Shown: positions 6,861 to 14,066, counted from the stretch's first letter. The stretch is DNA of 14,561 bases from Sulfurimonas sp. (GCA_022712845.1 JAFLJV010000147.1:1-14561), one strand, 5' to 3'. Translations and numbers: made by a program. Notes: generated from the sequence alone by a model not told the origin.

Positions 6861-7826
6861 ATGAGAGTTTTAACAGGTATTCAAGCATCAGGTGATTTAC
6901 ATATTGGAAACTACTTTGGTTCTATAAAACAAATGGTAGATGCTCAAGAGACAAGCCAAACTTTTACTTTTATAGCAAACTACCATGCTATGACGACAGT
7001 TTCAGATGGAAAAAGATTAAGTGAACTAACTATGCAGTGTGCAACAGATTTTTTAGCACTTGGAATAGATCCAAAAAAATCAACTTTTTGGGTTCAATCT
7101 GATGTTAAAGAGGTACTAGAGCTTTACTGGATACTATCATCATTTACACCTATGGGACTACTAGAGCGTGCTCACAGTTATAAAGATAAAACAGCTCGTG
7201 GAATAGCTTCAAACCATTCACTCTTTTCATACCCTGTTTTAATGGCAGCAGATATTTTACTTTTTGGCTCAGAGATTATTCCTGTTGGAAAAGATCAGAT
7301 TCAACATGTGGAAATTGCAAGAGATATTGCAACAAAGTTTAATAATCAGCATGGAGATATTTTAACCATCCCTGAATTTCGCGTTCAAGAAGAAGTGAAA
7401 ACTGTTCCAGGAATCGATGGGCAAAAAATGTCTAAAAGTTATGGAAATATTGTAAATATTTTTGGTGAAGAGAAAAAACAAATGAAAACCATTAAAAAAA
7501 TTGTAACTGAGAATGTAGCAATGGAAGATCCAAAAGAGTATGAAAACTGTAATGTTTATAATATGGCAAAGCTATTTTTAAAGGGTGATAATCTTATAGC
7601 TCTTCAAGATAGATACAGAGCTGGTGGAGAAGGTCATGGTCACTTTAAAGTATACCTAGCAGAGGTAATGTGGGAGTATTTTAAAGACTTTAGAGATAAA
7701 AGAAAGTATTATGAAAATAATCAAGATGAAGTTAGAGAAATCTTAAATATGGGTGCAAATAAAGCTAGAGATATAGCACTCCCTACTATTGAGAAGATTA
7801 GAAGTGCTACTGGGATTAAATACTAA
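6861..7826 (+). CDS. trpS: Tryptophanyl-tRNA synthetase
   Basis: 321 residues, the normal size for bacterial TrpRS. This class I synthetase charges tRNA-Trp with tryptophan in the cytosol. The HIGH-type signature is HIGN at 14-17 within TGIQASGDLHIGNYFGS. The KMSKS loop is at 189-193 in GIDGQKMSKSYGN. PVGKDQIQHVEIARDIA (near 138-155) is the conserved tryptophan/tRNA-site helix region. The C-terminus carries the usual helical anticodon-binding region ending in ALPTIEKIRSATG. GGAG upstream of the ATG supports the start. It is transcribed alone; an A/T hairpin with an eight-T tract overlaps its stop codon. Confidence 0.96.
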   Translation: MRVLTGIQASGDLHIGNYFGSIKQMVDAQETSQTFTFIANYHAMTTVSDGKRLSELTMQCATDFLALGIDPKKSTFWVQSDVKEVLELYWILSSFTPMGLLERAHSYKDKTARGIASNHSLFSYPVLMAADILLFGSEIIPVGKDQIQHVEIARDIATKFNNQHGDILTIPEFRVQEEVKTVPGIDGQKMSKSYGNIVNIFGEEKKQMKTIKKIVTENVAMEDPKEYENCNVYNMAKLFLKGDNLIALQDRYRAGGEGHGHFKVYLAEVMWEYFKDFRDKRKYYENNQDEVREILNMGANKARDIALPTIEKIRSATGIKY

Positions 7827-7844
7827 ATATTAGGTATTTTTTTT
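7818..7844 (+). terminator. Rho-independent terminator of trpS
   Basis: AATAC (7819-7823) pairs with GTATT (7834-7838), extended inward by TAA/TTA around an ATA loop with one bulged G, and followed by a run of eight T (7837-7844). The stem is A/T-rich but the T-tract is strong, and it overlaps the trpS stop codon. Confidence 0.55.
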
Positions 7845-7919
7845 CAAATATATATCATTTTCAATACTATAATTTTAAAAGTGTAAAAATTAACTAAGAG
7901 GAAACAGAAGTGTAAAAAA

Positions 7920-7993
7920 GGCAACCTTGGCAATCTTTTATGGAATACGAAAGATCCATGGCTTTCCGTCCCCGCTTCACAACGAGTTTGGCT
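7920..7993 (-). promoter_or_regulatory. Candidate c-di-GMP-I (GEMM-I) riboswitch aptamer, no downstream gene
   Basis: Read on the minus strand. P2: CUCGUU (7986-7981) pairs with AGCGGG (7976-7971) around a GUGA GNRA tetraloop; two of the six pairs are G-U and exist only on this strand. It is flanked by AGCCAAA 5' and GACGGAAAGCC (7970-7960) 3', against GGCAAA and GACGCAAAGCC in the class. The G-to-C change and the C-to-G change correspond, on Vc2 numbering from memory, to the paired positions 21 and 46, so they compensate, while G20 and A47 equivalents are kept. P3: CAUGG-AUCUUU (7960-7950) pairs with AAAGAU-UG-CCAAG (7938-7926), leaving one A-A mismatch and a UG bulge. The 3' end GGUUGCC (7926-7920) matches the class and pairs with AGCCAA as P1 with one C-C mismatch. 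Six U follow (7919-7914). The nearest minus-strand gene, argF, lies upstream; downstream is trpS in antisense. Confidence 0.72.
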
Positions 7994-8031
7994 AAGTATA
8001 AAAGTTACTTACTAACAATAGTATTACAACT

Positions 8032-8037
8032 ATTATA
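8032..8037 (-). promoter_or_regulatory. Possible -10 element for the riboswitch RNA
   Basis: Minus-strand TATAAT lies about 40 bases upstream of the aptamer and just after the argF stop. The start would be near 8025, so the transcript would contain the whole aptamer. The alternative is readthrough from argF, because no argF terminator is visible. Confidence 0.35.
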
Positions 8038-8055
8038 TAATTTAGCTTAAAATTA

Positions 8056-8979
8056 TTATTTGTTTTGTTTTTCTAACCAAACCATCAAACCTTTTTGGGC
8101 GTGAAGTCTATTTTCAGCTTCATTAAAAATTATTTCAGAGTGTTTTTCAAAGATCTTTTCACTAACTTCTAATCCTCTATATGCAGGTAAACAATGTAGA
8201 AATATTGAGTTATCTTTAGTCAATAACATCAATTCATCATCAACCATAAAACCATTAAATATTTTAATTCTTTCTTCTTTTTCTTCTTCTTGTCCCATTG
8301 AAGTCCAAGTGTCAGTTGTTACAACTGTTGCATTTTTCACTGCAACTTTAGGGTCATTTGTTATTTTTATAACCCCTCCACTCTCTTTAGCTAATTCAAG
8401 TGCTTCTTTTAAAATATCTTCATCAACCTCATAACCTTTTGGTGTTGCAATTCTAAGCTCAAACCCAAGTTTTGCAGCTAATATCATCCAAGAATGAGTC
8501 ATGTTATTGCCATCACCAACATAAGCAGCAACTATATTTTTATCTGCATTATATTCTACTAAAGTCATATAATCAGCTAAAAGCTGTACTGGATGGTAAG
8601 AATCTGTTAATCCATTTATCACTGGAACTTTTGAAAATTTAGCAAATTCTTCTATCTTAGAATGCTCAAAAGTTCTAATCATAACCATATCACACATGCT
8701 TGAAATCACACGAGCTGTATCTTTTACAGGCTCACCACGACCAAGATGAATATCACGATTTGATAAAAACAGAGCATGTCCACCAAGTTGAAACATACCA
8801 GTTTCAAAACTAACTCTCGTTCTTGTTGAACTTTTTTCAAAAATCATCCCAAGAGTTTGGTTCTCTAACTCTTTTTTATATATTTTAGATTTAAGATTTT
8901 TTTTAATCTCTAACCCAATATCAATAATCTCTAAAATTTCTTCTTTAGTAAAATCTTTTAGTGTTAAAAAGTGTCTCAT
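8056..8979 (-). CDS. argF: Ornithine carbamoyltransferase
   Basis: 307 residues from the ATG at 8979. It converts ornithine and carbamoyl phosphate to citrulline in arginine synthesis (cytosolic trimer). Motifs: carbamoyl-phosphate loop [13 protein letters not shown] with STRTR at 51-55, a second loop [36 protein letters not shown], and the ornithine-side HCLPAYRG near the C-terminus. An in-frame TTG at 8991 would add four residues, but its bases overlap the GGA that best serves as ribosome site for the ATG at 8979, so the ATG is preferred. hemB lies 54 bases upstream on the same strand without a terminator, suggesting a hemB-argF operon. The hemB-argF/ribA-rsmG arrangement is also known to me from Campylobacter jejuni. 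Confidence 0.95.
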   Translation of the reverse strand: MRHFLTLKDFTKEEILEIIDIGLEIKKNLKSKIYKKELENQTLGMIFEKSSTRTRVSFETGMFQLGGHALFLSNRDIHLGRGEPVKDTARVISSMCDMVMIRTFEHSKIEEFAKFSKVPVINGLTDSYHPVQLLADYMTLVEYNADKNIVAAYVGDGNNMTHSWMILAAKLGFELRIATPKGYEVDEDILKEALELAKESGGVIKITNDPKVAVKNATVVTTDTWTSMGQEEEKEERIKIFNGFMVDDELMLLTKDNSIFLHCLPAYRGLEVSEKIFEKHSEIIFNEAENRLHAQKGLMVWLEKQNK

Positions 8980-9033
8980 AAATTTTTCCAAATTTTTAAA
9001 TAAGATGTTATTTTATAATAATTTACTTTAAAA

Positions 9034-10005
9034 TTACTTTTGTAACATCTTTGCAACTTCTTTAGCATGATAAGAGATGATAATATCTGCTCCAGCTCTT
9101 TTAAAACTAATCATAGTTTCCATTACAACTCTATCATAATCAATTAAATCTTGTGCTCCTGCTAACTTAAGCATTGCATACTCTCCACTTACATTATAAA
9201 CTGCCATAGGAAGTGAAGTGTTATCTTTTATCTCACGAACTATGTCAAGATAAGCAAGAACTGGTTTAACCATTAAAATATCTGCACCTTGAAGCTCATC
9301 AGAAATACTCTCATTTATAGCTTCACGACGATTTGCTGGATCCATTTGATATGATGCTCTGTCACCAAAACTTGGTGTTGATTCTGCTACATCACGAAAT
9401 GGTCCATAATACCCCGAAGCAAATTTTGTAGAATATGCCATGATAGGTAAATTCTCATACCCTGCACCATCAAGTGCATCTCTTAGAGTCTCTATAATTC
9501 CATCCATCATTCCAGAAGGGGCAATCATATCTACTCCAGCTTTTGCATGAATAATAGCTTGTTGTCCTGATATCTCTAAGGTTGCGTCATTGTTTACAGT
9601 TTCTTTTTCTTCATCAATTATTCCACAATGACCATGGTCTGTATATTCACAAAAACATAAGTCTGTTACAACAAACATCTCAGGATGCTCTTTTTTTATA
9701 GCTCTTATAGCAGAGGCAATTATTCCATGTTCACATAAAGAATCAGAACCGATAGAATCCTTTACATCAGGAATTCCAAAAAGAATTATAGAGTAAAGTC
9801 CTAGTTTTTTAAGTTCTATACACTCTTTTAAAATTTCATCGATACTCATCTGAAAAACACCTGGCATTGATGATACTTCAGTTTTAATGCCCTCGCCTGA
9901 ACGAACAAAAAGAGGATAGATAAAATCATCTGTACTTACACTTGTTTCTCTTACTAATGAACGAAGATGAGTATTTAAACGAGTTCTGCGAAATCTTTGA
10001 AACAT
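9034..10005 (-). CDS. hemB: Delta-aminolevulinic acid dehydratase (porphobilinogen synthase)
   Basis: 323 residues. It condenses two 5-aminolevulinate molecules to porphobilinogen, the second step of the common tetrapyrrole pathway, in the cytosol. The metal site [13 protein letters not shown] carries Cys117, Cys119 and Cys127, the zinc-type triad. The two active-site lysines are Lys194 ([15 protein letters not shown]) and Lys247 ([10 protein letters not shown]), the latter forming the Schiff base. AAGG lies upstream of the ATG. hemB is divergent from ribA across a 72-base gap with promoters for both. Together with hemJ at 5875-6390, this window encodes an early and a late step of haem synthesis, which are not adjacent here. 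Confidence 0.97.
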   Translation of the reverse strand: MFQRFRRTRLNTHLRSLVRETSVSTDDFIYPLFVRSGEGIKTEVSSMPGVFQMSIDEILKECIELKKLGLYSIILFGIPDVKDSIGSDSLCEHGIIASAIRAIKKEHPEMFVVTDLCFCEYTDHGHCGIIDEEKETVNNDATLEISGQQAIIHAKAGVDMIAPSGMMDGIIETLRDALDGAGYENLPIMAYSTKFASGYYGPFRDVAESTPSFGDRASYQMDPANRREAINESISDELQGADILMVKPVLAYLDIVREIKDNTSLPMAVYNVSGEYAMLKLAGAQDLIDYDRVVMETMISFKRAGADIIISYHAKEVAKMLQK

Positions 10006-10019
10006 AATAAACCTTTTTT

Positions 10020-10028
10020 TGCTATAAT
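10020..10028 (+). promoter_or_regulatory. Extended -10 promoter for the ribA operon
   Basis: TGCTATAAT after a seven-T run is a perfect extended -10. The start is predicted near 10035, giving a leader of about 43 bases to the ribA TTG start. No FMN-riboswitch-like sequence fits in this short leader. Confidence 0.65.
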
Positions 10029-10040
10029 TTTAAAAAAAAC

Positions 10041-10046
10041 ATTTTA
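10041..10046 (-). promoter_or_regulatory. -10 element for hemB-argF
   Basis: On the minus strand GGTAAAATG contains TAAAAT, one mismatch from consensus. The start is predicted near 10034, about 29 bases before the hemB ATG. It overlaps the ribA transcription start region on the other strand. Confidence 0.4.
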
Positions 10047-10077
10047 CCGTTTTAAAGTTAAAAGTAGGGTACATTAA

Positions 10078-10641
10078 TTGAATATAGAAATTTCACAAGT
10101 TGCTAATTTACCATCAAAATTTGGTGACTTTAAAGTAAAAGCCTTTAAAGAGGGCAATAAAGAACACTTAGTTATATATAAAGATAAATTAGATGAAATT
10201 CCTGTTGTTAGAGTTCATTCAGAATGTTTAACTGGTGACGCTATAGGAAGTCTAAAGTGTGATTGTAGAGATCAGCTAGAGTATGCATTAACTATGGCTT
10301 CACAGACAAATGGAATGGTAATTTACCTCAGACAAGAGGGTCGTAATATTGGTCTACTTAACAAAATAAATGCTTACGCTCTTCAAGATAGTGGGTTAAA
10401 TACTATTGAAGCAAATCATCAACTTGGATTTAACGCAGATGAGAGAACTTACGAAGTTGTAACTTTTATACTTCATCATTTTAATATTCATAAAATTAAA
10501 CTTCTTACAAATAATCCTGATAAAGTAAAATCAATTAGCGATATAGAGATTATTGAGCGTATTCCTATTATTATGAAATCAAACAAACATAATAAAGATT
10601 ACTTAAATATAAAAAAAGACAAAATGGGACATATTCTTTAA
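10078..10641 (+). CDS. ribA: GTP cyclohydrolase II
   Basis: 187 residues, stand-alone RibA without a RibB domain. It opens GTP to 2,5-diamino-6-ribosylamino-4-pyrimidinone 5'-phosphate, the first step of riboflavin synthesis. Zinc ligands Cys50, Cys61 and Cys63 are in V-R-V-H-S-E-C-L-T-G-D-x6-K-C-D-C. The catalytic block YLRQEGRNIGLLNKINAYALQD is at 83-104, and LLTNNPDKV is present near the C-terminus. The start is a TTG at 10078 with GTAGGG about ten bases upstream; no in-frame ATG occurs early enough to keep the N-terminal strand. The stop TAA is directly followed by the ATG of rsmG, which points to coupled translation. Confidence 0.95.
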   Translation: MNIEISQVANLPSKFGDFKVKAFKEGNKEHLVIYKDKLDEIPVVRVHSECLTGDAIGSLKCDCRDQLEYALTMASQTNGMVIYLRQEGRNIGLLNKINAYALQDSGLNTIEANHQLGFNADERTYEVVTFILHHFNIHKIKLLTNNPDKVKSISDIEIIERIPIIMKSNKHNKDYLNIKKDKMGHIL

Positions 10642-11232
10642 ATGAAAATATTTGATTTAAAAGAAACACTTAGAAAAGATAATATTAATGTACCAGATAA
10701 CTTTTTTTATAATATCCAAAAATACAAAGAACATCTCTTTAAATGGAATAAAATTCATAATCTTACTGGTGCAAAAGATGAAAAAACTATAGATGCCTTT
10801 ATATATGATGCTATCTTTCCTATTAGTTTTTTACCAAAGAGTAAAAACCTTTTAGATATTGGAACAGGGGCAGGATTTCCTGGTATGATTTTAGCTATTG
10901 GTCTTCCAAATACACAAGTGACTTTAGTTGAACCATTAGCAAAAAGAGCAAGTTTTTTACAATTTGTTAAAGCTGATTTAGGGCTTGATAATGTTAAAGT
11001 TATAAAAAAACGTGTTGAAGAGATGGATAGTGAAATTTTTGAACTTGTTACATCAAGAGCTGTAACAGATACAGATATGCTACTGAAATTAAGTAAAAAC
11101 TTTAGAGATAAAAACTCAAAACTTCTTTTTTATAAAGGGGAGAAAGTTTATGATGAAATTGATAAAAACCTAAATCATAAAATTATTAAAACTAAAAATA
11201 GACACTATCTGCTAATAGGGGAAAACTTATGA
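10642..11232 (+). CDS. rsmG: 16S rRNA (guanine-527 N7)-methyltransferase RsmG
   Basis: 196 residues. RsmG (GidB) methylates G527 of 16S rRNA using S-adenosylmethionine; its loss is classically linked to low-level streptomycin resistance. The N-terminal helical part ends in [12 protein letters not shown] (32-43), a family hallmark. The SAM-binding loop is [10 protein letters not shown] (72-81), followed by [14 protein letters not shown] (94-106) and the VTSRAV segment (136-141). The start codon abuts the ribA stop and has no good ribosome site of its own, so translation probably depends on ribA. The stop overlaps the next gene's ATG in an ATGA. It is the second gene of a four-gene operon. Confidence 0.94.
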   Translation: MKIFDLKETLRKDNINVPDNFFYNIQKYKEHLFKWNKIHNLTGAKDEKTIDAFIYDAIFPISFLPKSKNLLDIGTGAGFPGMILAIGLPNTQVTLVEPLAKRASFLQFVKADLGLDNVKVIKKRVEEMDSEIFELVTSRAVTDTDMLLKLSKNFRDKNSKLLFYKGEKVYDEIDKNLNHKIIKTKNRHYLLIGENL

Positions 11233-11462
11233 TAATGAAATTACTTTTAGTTGCTGGAGTTATTGCTATAGTATACTTTTTTTTCATAAAGAAAAAACCT
11301 ACTATAAAAAACTCAGATGAAGATAATAACTCACAAAAAAATGAGATTAAAAGCAATGATATGGTTAAATGTAGTACATGCAAAATTTATTGTGAAATAA
11401 GTGAATCAATACTGAGCAATTCTAAATACTACTGCTCAAATGAATGTTTGGAGAAAAGTTAA
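11229..11462 (+). CDS. Small membrane-anchored zinc-knuckle protein, PP0621-like
   Basis: 77 residues. Residues ~4-20 are a single transmembrane helix ([16 protein letters not shown]), followed by KKK, a charged low-complexity linker (~24-45) and a Cys cluster: C48-x2-C51-x3-C55 and C69-x3-C73, with the end [11 protein letters not shown]. This layout (N-terminal helix, linker, C-terminal Cx2C...YYCSxxC) matches the PP0621 family as I remember it; four of the Cys could bind zinc. The ATG overlaps the rsmG stop by four bases and the stop overlaps the next ATG by one base, so translation is coupled through the operon. Function is unknown. Confidence 0.75.
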   Translation: MIMKLLLVAGVIAIVYFFFIKKKPTIKNSDEDNNSQKNEIKSNDMVKCSTCKIYCEISESILSNSKYYCSNECLEKS

Positions 11463-11854
11463 TGATTATATTTGGACATAGGTTTTTAAAAAGTGAGAAT
11501 TTTTATCATATTAATAGTATTGAAGCTATACAAAACACTCCACCATCATCAACAATTTTAATAGATTTTTCTGAAGAAAATCTAGATATGATTAATCATG
11601 CTGTTTTGAATTCTATTCCATTAGCCATTGGGGTTAAAGATATAACACAAATTATATATGCATCATCACTTGGTGCTAAATATATTATTCTCTCTAAAGA
11701 TCTTGCAAAAACTGCTCAAAATTTAGCTGATAATTATCTTTTTGATGCAAAAATTTTAGTTACACTTGATAGTGAAGATGAGATTGAAGAACTAGCACTT
11801 TTAGCAATTGATGGGGTTATCTTCTCAAATGCAATTATAAAAGTAAATTCTTAA
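11462..11854 (+). CDS. Hypothetical protein at the end of the ribA-rsmG operon
   Basis: 130 residues from the ATG at 11462, which shares its A with the preceding TAA and has GGAG (11450-11453) upstream. A start at 11444 would lie inside the previous gene and discard this ribosome site. The sequence alternates hydrophobic strands and helices: TILIDFS, PLAIGVKDI, LGAKYIILSKDLAKTAQNLAD, AKILVTLDSEDEIEELALLAIDGVIFS. It reads as a small alpha/beta protein, reminiscent of half a TIM-barrel or a Rossmann-like layer. No catalytic motif, signal peptide or membrane helix was seen, so it is probably cytosolic. I do not recognise the family. The stop overlaps that of convergent alr. Confidence 0.7.
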   Translation: MIIFGHRFLKSENFYHINSIEAIQNTPPSSTILIDFSEENLDMINHAVLNSIPLAIGVKDITQIIYASSLGAKYIILSKDLAKTAQNLADNYLFDAKILVTLDSEDEIEELALLAIDGVIFSNAIIKVNS

Positions 11855-12867
11855 ACTATCTCTTTTTTTATATCTGCTTTTAGAGATGTTAAAACTTCAT
11901 AAGATATAGTTTGTGCAAATATTGCCACCTCTCTTGCATCATTAAAAACTAGAAGTTCATCATCATCACTTAAAAAAGAACTATTATCCATAGATATTCT
12001 TCCTACAAGTTTTATACCTTGTGGTGTTTTGTAATTGTTTGAACAAATTCGCAAGAAACCATCTCCATAACCAAAATTATAATTACTTACTATGCTATCC
12101 TCACTTGTTTGATAATCACCACCATAACCAACTCTTTGCCCTACTTTTAGCTCTCTTGATGAAATTTTTGATGCATAAAGAGATAAGACAGGTTTTAAAC
12201 TTGGTTGACTTAATAAATTTGGCAGTTTTAAACATCCATAAGCAGCAGTTCCAACTCTAGCCATATCTTCATCAAAATCACTAAATCTAAAAAGTGAAGC
12301 TGAGTTTGATGAATGAAATCTAAGGTTTTTAAATCCAAACTCTTTTGCTAAAGATATTGATTCTTCTTTTACAAGTTTAAAATTATCATTTTGCCAAAAC
12401 CACTCACTTGTAAGTTCATCAGCACTTCTATGGTGTGTAAAAACTGCTTCTAACTCAAGGCTAGCTTCTTTTATTTTTAAAAAAGCCTCTTTTAGCTCAC
12501 TTACAGCTATGCCATTGCGGTGCATTCCTGTATCTACTTTTAACTCAACTTTAGTATCCTTTGGAAATTTATCAATGGAGTTTAAATCATTTATTGTATA
12601 TCTTATATTTTGGCTTTTTTGCTTTGGAATATCACTCAAAACTAAAATATACTCAAAAAAATTCTCTATAATTTTAGCTTCATCATTTGTACGAACAACT
12701 GCTTTTTTAATTCCATACTCTTTTGCTAGTTCTGCCATCTCTAAAAGACCATGTCCATAAGCATTATCTTTTAAAACAAGTGCTATTTTATCTACGCTTT
12801 TGGTTTGCTTTGCAATAATATCAAGGTTATTAAAAAAATTATTTTTATTTATAGTTATGTATGCCAT
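11851..12867 (-). CDS. alr: Alanine racemase
   Basis: 338 residues, PLP-dependent fold-III racemase. It interconverts L- and D-alanine to supply D-Ala for peptidoglycan. The PLP lysine is Lys33 in V-L-K-D-N-A-Y-G-H-G (usually VKANAYGHG). Also seen are KVDTGMHRNG (110-119), the catalytic tyrosine Tyr248 in RVGYGG (245-250), GYGDGF (266-271) and GRISMD (289-294). The protein is somewhat shorter than the usual 360-370. The ATG has no Shine-Dalgarno, but an extended -10 ends six bases before it, so a leaderless message is likely. The 16-base gap to the divergent agmatine deiminase gene means each promoter must overlap the other gene's start. The stop overlaps that of the convergent hypothetical gene. 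Confidence 0.93.
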   Translation of the reverse strand: MAYITINKNNFFNNLDIIAKQTKSVDKIALVLKDNAYGHGLLEMAELAKEYGIKKAVVRTNDEAKIIENFFEYILVLSDIPKQKSQNIRYTINDLNSIDKFPKDTKVELKVDTGMHRNGIAVSELKEAFLKIKEASLELEAVFTHHRSADELTSEWFWQNDNFKLVKEESISLAKEFGFKNLRFHSSNSASLFRFSDFDEDMARVGTAAYGCLKLPNLLSQPSLKPVLSLYASKISSRELKVGQRVGYGGDYQTSEDSIVSNYNFGYGDGFLRICSNNYKTPQGIKLVGRISMDNSSFLSDDDELLVFNDAREVAIFAQTISYEVLTSLKADIKKEIV

Positions 12868-12873
12868 AAAGGA

Positions 12874-12882
12874 ATTATACCA
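12874..12882 (-). promoter_or_regulatory. Extended -10 placed for leaderless transcription of alr
   Basis: On the minus strand TGGTATAAT is a perfect extended -10. The hexamer is followed by six bases (TCCTTT) and then the alr ATG at 12867, which puts +1 on the A of the start codon. The same DNA carries the AAGGA ribosome site of the divergent gene. Confidence 0.65.
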
Positions 12883-12883
12883 A

Positions 12884-13879
12884 ATGAAAAGATTTATTGC
12901 AGAGTTTCAGATGCAAAGTTTTACACAAATTATATTTCCTCATAAAGATACCGATTGGGTTGATTATTTAGAGGACGCTCAAAATACTTTTATCAATATA
13001 ATTAATCAAATAATTAAATATCAAAAATGTTTAGTTATTTGTGATGATATAAAAAGTGTTAAGAGTAAATTTAAGGAAAATAAAAATTTATATTTTACGA
13101 AGTATAAAACAAATGATACTTGGACAAGAGACTGTTCTGCTCTTTGTATTGAAGAAGATAGTGAAACCAAACTTTTAGATTTTGCTTTTACTGGTTGGGG
13201 TAATAAGTTTGAAGCTAGTAAAGATAACCTTTTAACTCAAAATATATCAAAACATTACTCTAAAAAAGTTATAGATATTGATTTTATTTTAGAAGGTGGA
13301 GCAGTTGAGAGTAATGGTGCTGGTATAATTTTAACTACCTCAGCATGTATGTTAAATAAAAATAGAAACTCTAAATTTAGTGATTCTCAAATCACACAAA
13401 AATTAAAAGATGAATTTGGAGCTAATTATGTATTATATTTGAACCATGGTTATTTAGCTGGAGATGATACAGATTCTCATATAGATACACTTGCTAGATT
13501 TATTGATAAAAAAACTATTATGTATGTAAAATGTGAAGATAAAAATGATGAACATTTTAGTGAGTTAAAACTTATGGAAAGTGAGCTAAAAGAGTTTGCA
13601 AAAGTATATAATTTTAAACTTATCTCACTTCCGATGAGTGATGCTATCTATTTTGAAAATAAGCGACTTCCAGCAACTTACGCTAATTTTCTTTTTATTA
13701 ATCGTGCTATTTTAGTCCCAATTTATGGAGTTAAACAAGATGCGGAGGCTTTAAATATTTTTAGAGATACATTTAAAGATAGAGATATCATCCCTATAAA
13801 CTGCTCAACTCTTATAAAGCAACACGGCTCACTTCACTGTGTTACTATGAACTTCGCTAGTGGTGTTTGTCTCAACTAA
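12884..13879 (+). CDS. Agmatine deiminase family protein (Porphyromonas-type PAD fold)
   Basis: 331 residues from the ATG at 12884, which has AAGGA upstream; a more distant in-frame ATG at 12800 lies inside alr and is rejected. Catalytic marks of the guanidino-modifying superfamily: W-T-R-D at 80-83, EGGAVESNG (137-145), DDTDSHIDTLARF with His199 and Asp201, and the nucleophile Cys319 in HGSLHC. These fit agmatine deiminase, which hydrolyses agmatine to N-carbamoylputrescine and ammonia on a polyamine route, but related enzymes with other substrates share the motifs and no partner carbamoylputrescine hydrolase gene is here. The last 51 bases overlap the opposite-strand small ORF. It is divergent from alr. 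Confidence 0.87.
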   Translation: MKRFIAEFQMQSFTQIIFPHKDTDWVDYLEDAQNTFINIINQIIKYQKCLVICDDIKSVKSKFKENKNLYFTKYKTNDTWTRDCSALCIEEDSETKLLDFAFTGWGNKFEASKDNLLTQNISKHYSKKVIDIDFILEGGAVESNGAGIILTTSACMLNKNRNSKFSDSQITQKLKDEFGANYVLYLNHGYLAGDDTDSHIDTLARFIDKKTIMYVKCEDKNDEHFSELKLMESELKEFAKVYNFKLISLPMSDAIYFENKRLPATYANFLFINRAILVPIYGVKQDAEALNIFRDTFKDRDIIPINCSTLIKQHGSLHCVTMNFASGVCLN

Positions 13880-13984
13880 TTCTTCTTTATCTAAAATTGC
13901 AAATCCATTTATCAACAGATATGTAGCAAGTCCAAAACCTATAGCAATTAAAATTACTCTTTTTATTTTTTGTATTTTACTCAT
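13829..13984 (-). CDS. Small single-helix membrane protein, hypothetical
   Basis: 51 residues, start ATG at 13984 and stop TGA at 13829-13831. It begins M-S-K-I-Q-K-I-K-R, has one hydrophobic helix (~10-30, ending ATYLLINGFAIL), then an acidic and Thr/Ser-rich tail. The basic N-terminus predicts N-in topology. The final third overlaps the 3' end of the agmatine deiminase gene in antisense, while the transmembrane part lies in otherwise empty DNA, which is why I take it as real. No Shine-Dalgarno precedes the ATG; a TAGAAT ends six bases upstream, so it may be leaderless. It is divergent from the copper-receptor gene. No known family recognised. Confidence 0.55.
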   Translation of the reverse strand: MSKIQKIKRVILIAIGFGLATYLLINGFAILDKEELVETNTTSEVHSNTVK

Positions 13985-13990
13985 GGCGAA

Positions 13991-13996
13991 ATTCTA
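13991..13996 (-). promoter_or_regulatory. Possible -10 element for leaderless transcription of the 51-residue ORF
   Basis: On the minus strand TAGAAT is followed by six bases (TTCGCC) and the ATG at 13984. It matches TATAAT at five of six positions, and the spacing is the same as seen before alr and the phosphoribosyltransferase gene. Confidence 0.35.
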
Positions 13997-14066
13997 TCTT
14001 ATTTTTTTAACACTTTTGTAACACAAACTTTATATTATTTCAGTATTAAATTTTAAGGTCTTATAT

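Noticed and set aside
7896..7916. AGAGGA followed by GTG-TAA on the plus strand, a possible start-stop element below a TATAAT at 7868-7873
   Set aside because: A one-codon ORF cannot be supported from sequence, and the plus-strand promoter is a plain TATAAT in very A/T-rich DNA. It would matter only if a plus-strand transcript were seen here.
7995..8000. Minus-strand TATACT as promoter of the riboswitch
   Set aside because: The start would fall near 7988, inside the aptamer's P1 strand, so the RNA would be incomplete. The TATAAT at 8037-8032 or argF readthrough fits better.
8018..8035. AATAGT/ACTATT inverted repeat after argF as its terminator
   Set aside because: Only six weak pairs and no T-tract on the minus strand, so termination cannot be supported.
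7940..8050. Plus-strand ORF of 36 codons (M-E-Y-E-R-S-M-A-F-R-P-R-F...) across the trpS-argF gap
   Set aside because: It has no Shine-Dalgarno and is the antisense of the riboswitch core; the M-A-F-R-P-R-F part is just the complement of the conserved aptamer bases. Small proteins of this kind are typical annotation errors over this RNA.
8980..8991. TTG start for argF, four codons upstream of the ATG
   Set aside because: The TTG-GGA bases are better explained as the ribosome site of the ATG at 8979, and no separate site precedes the TTG.
12021..12760. Plus-strand open frames inside alr
   Set aside because: They lie antisense to a gene with all alanine racemase motifs and have no ribosome sites.
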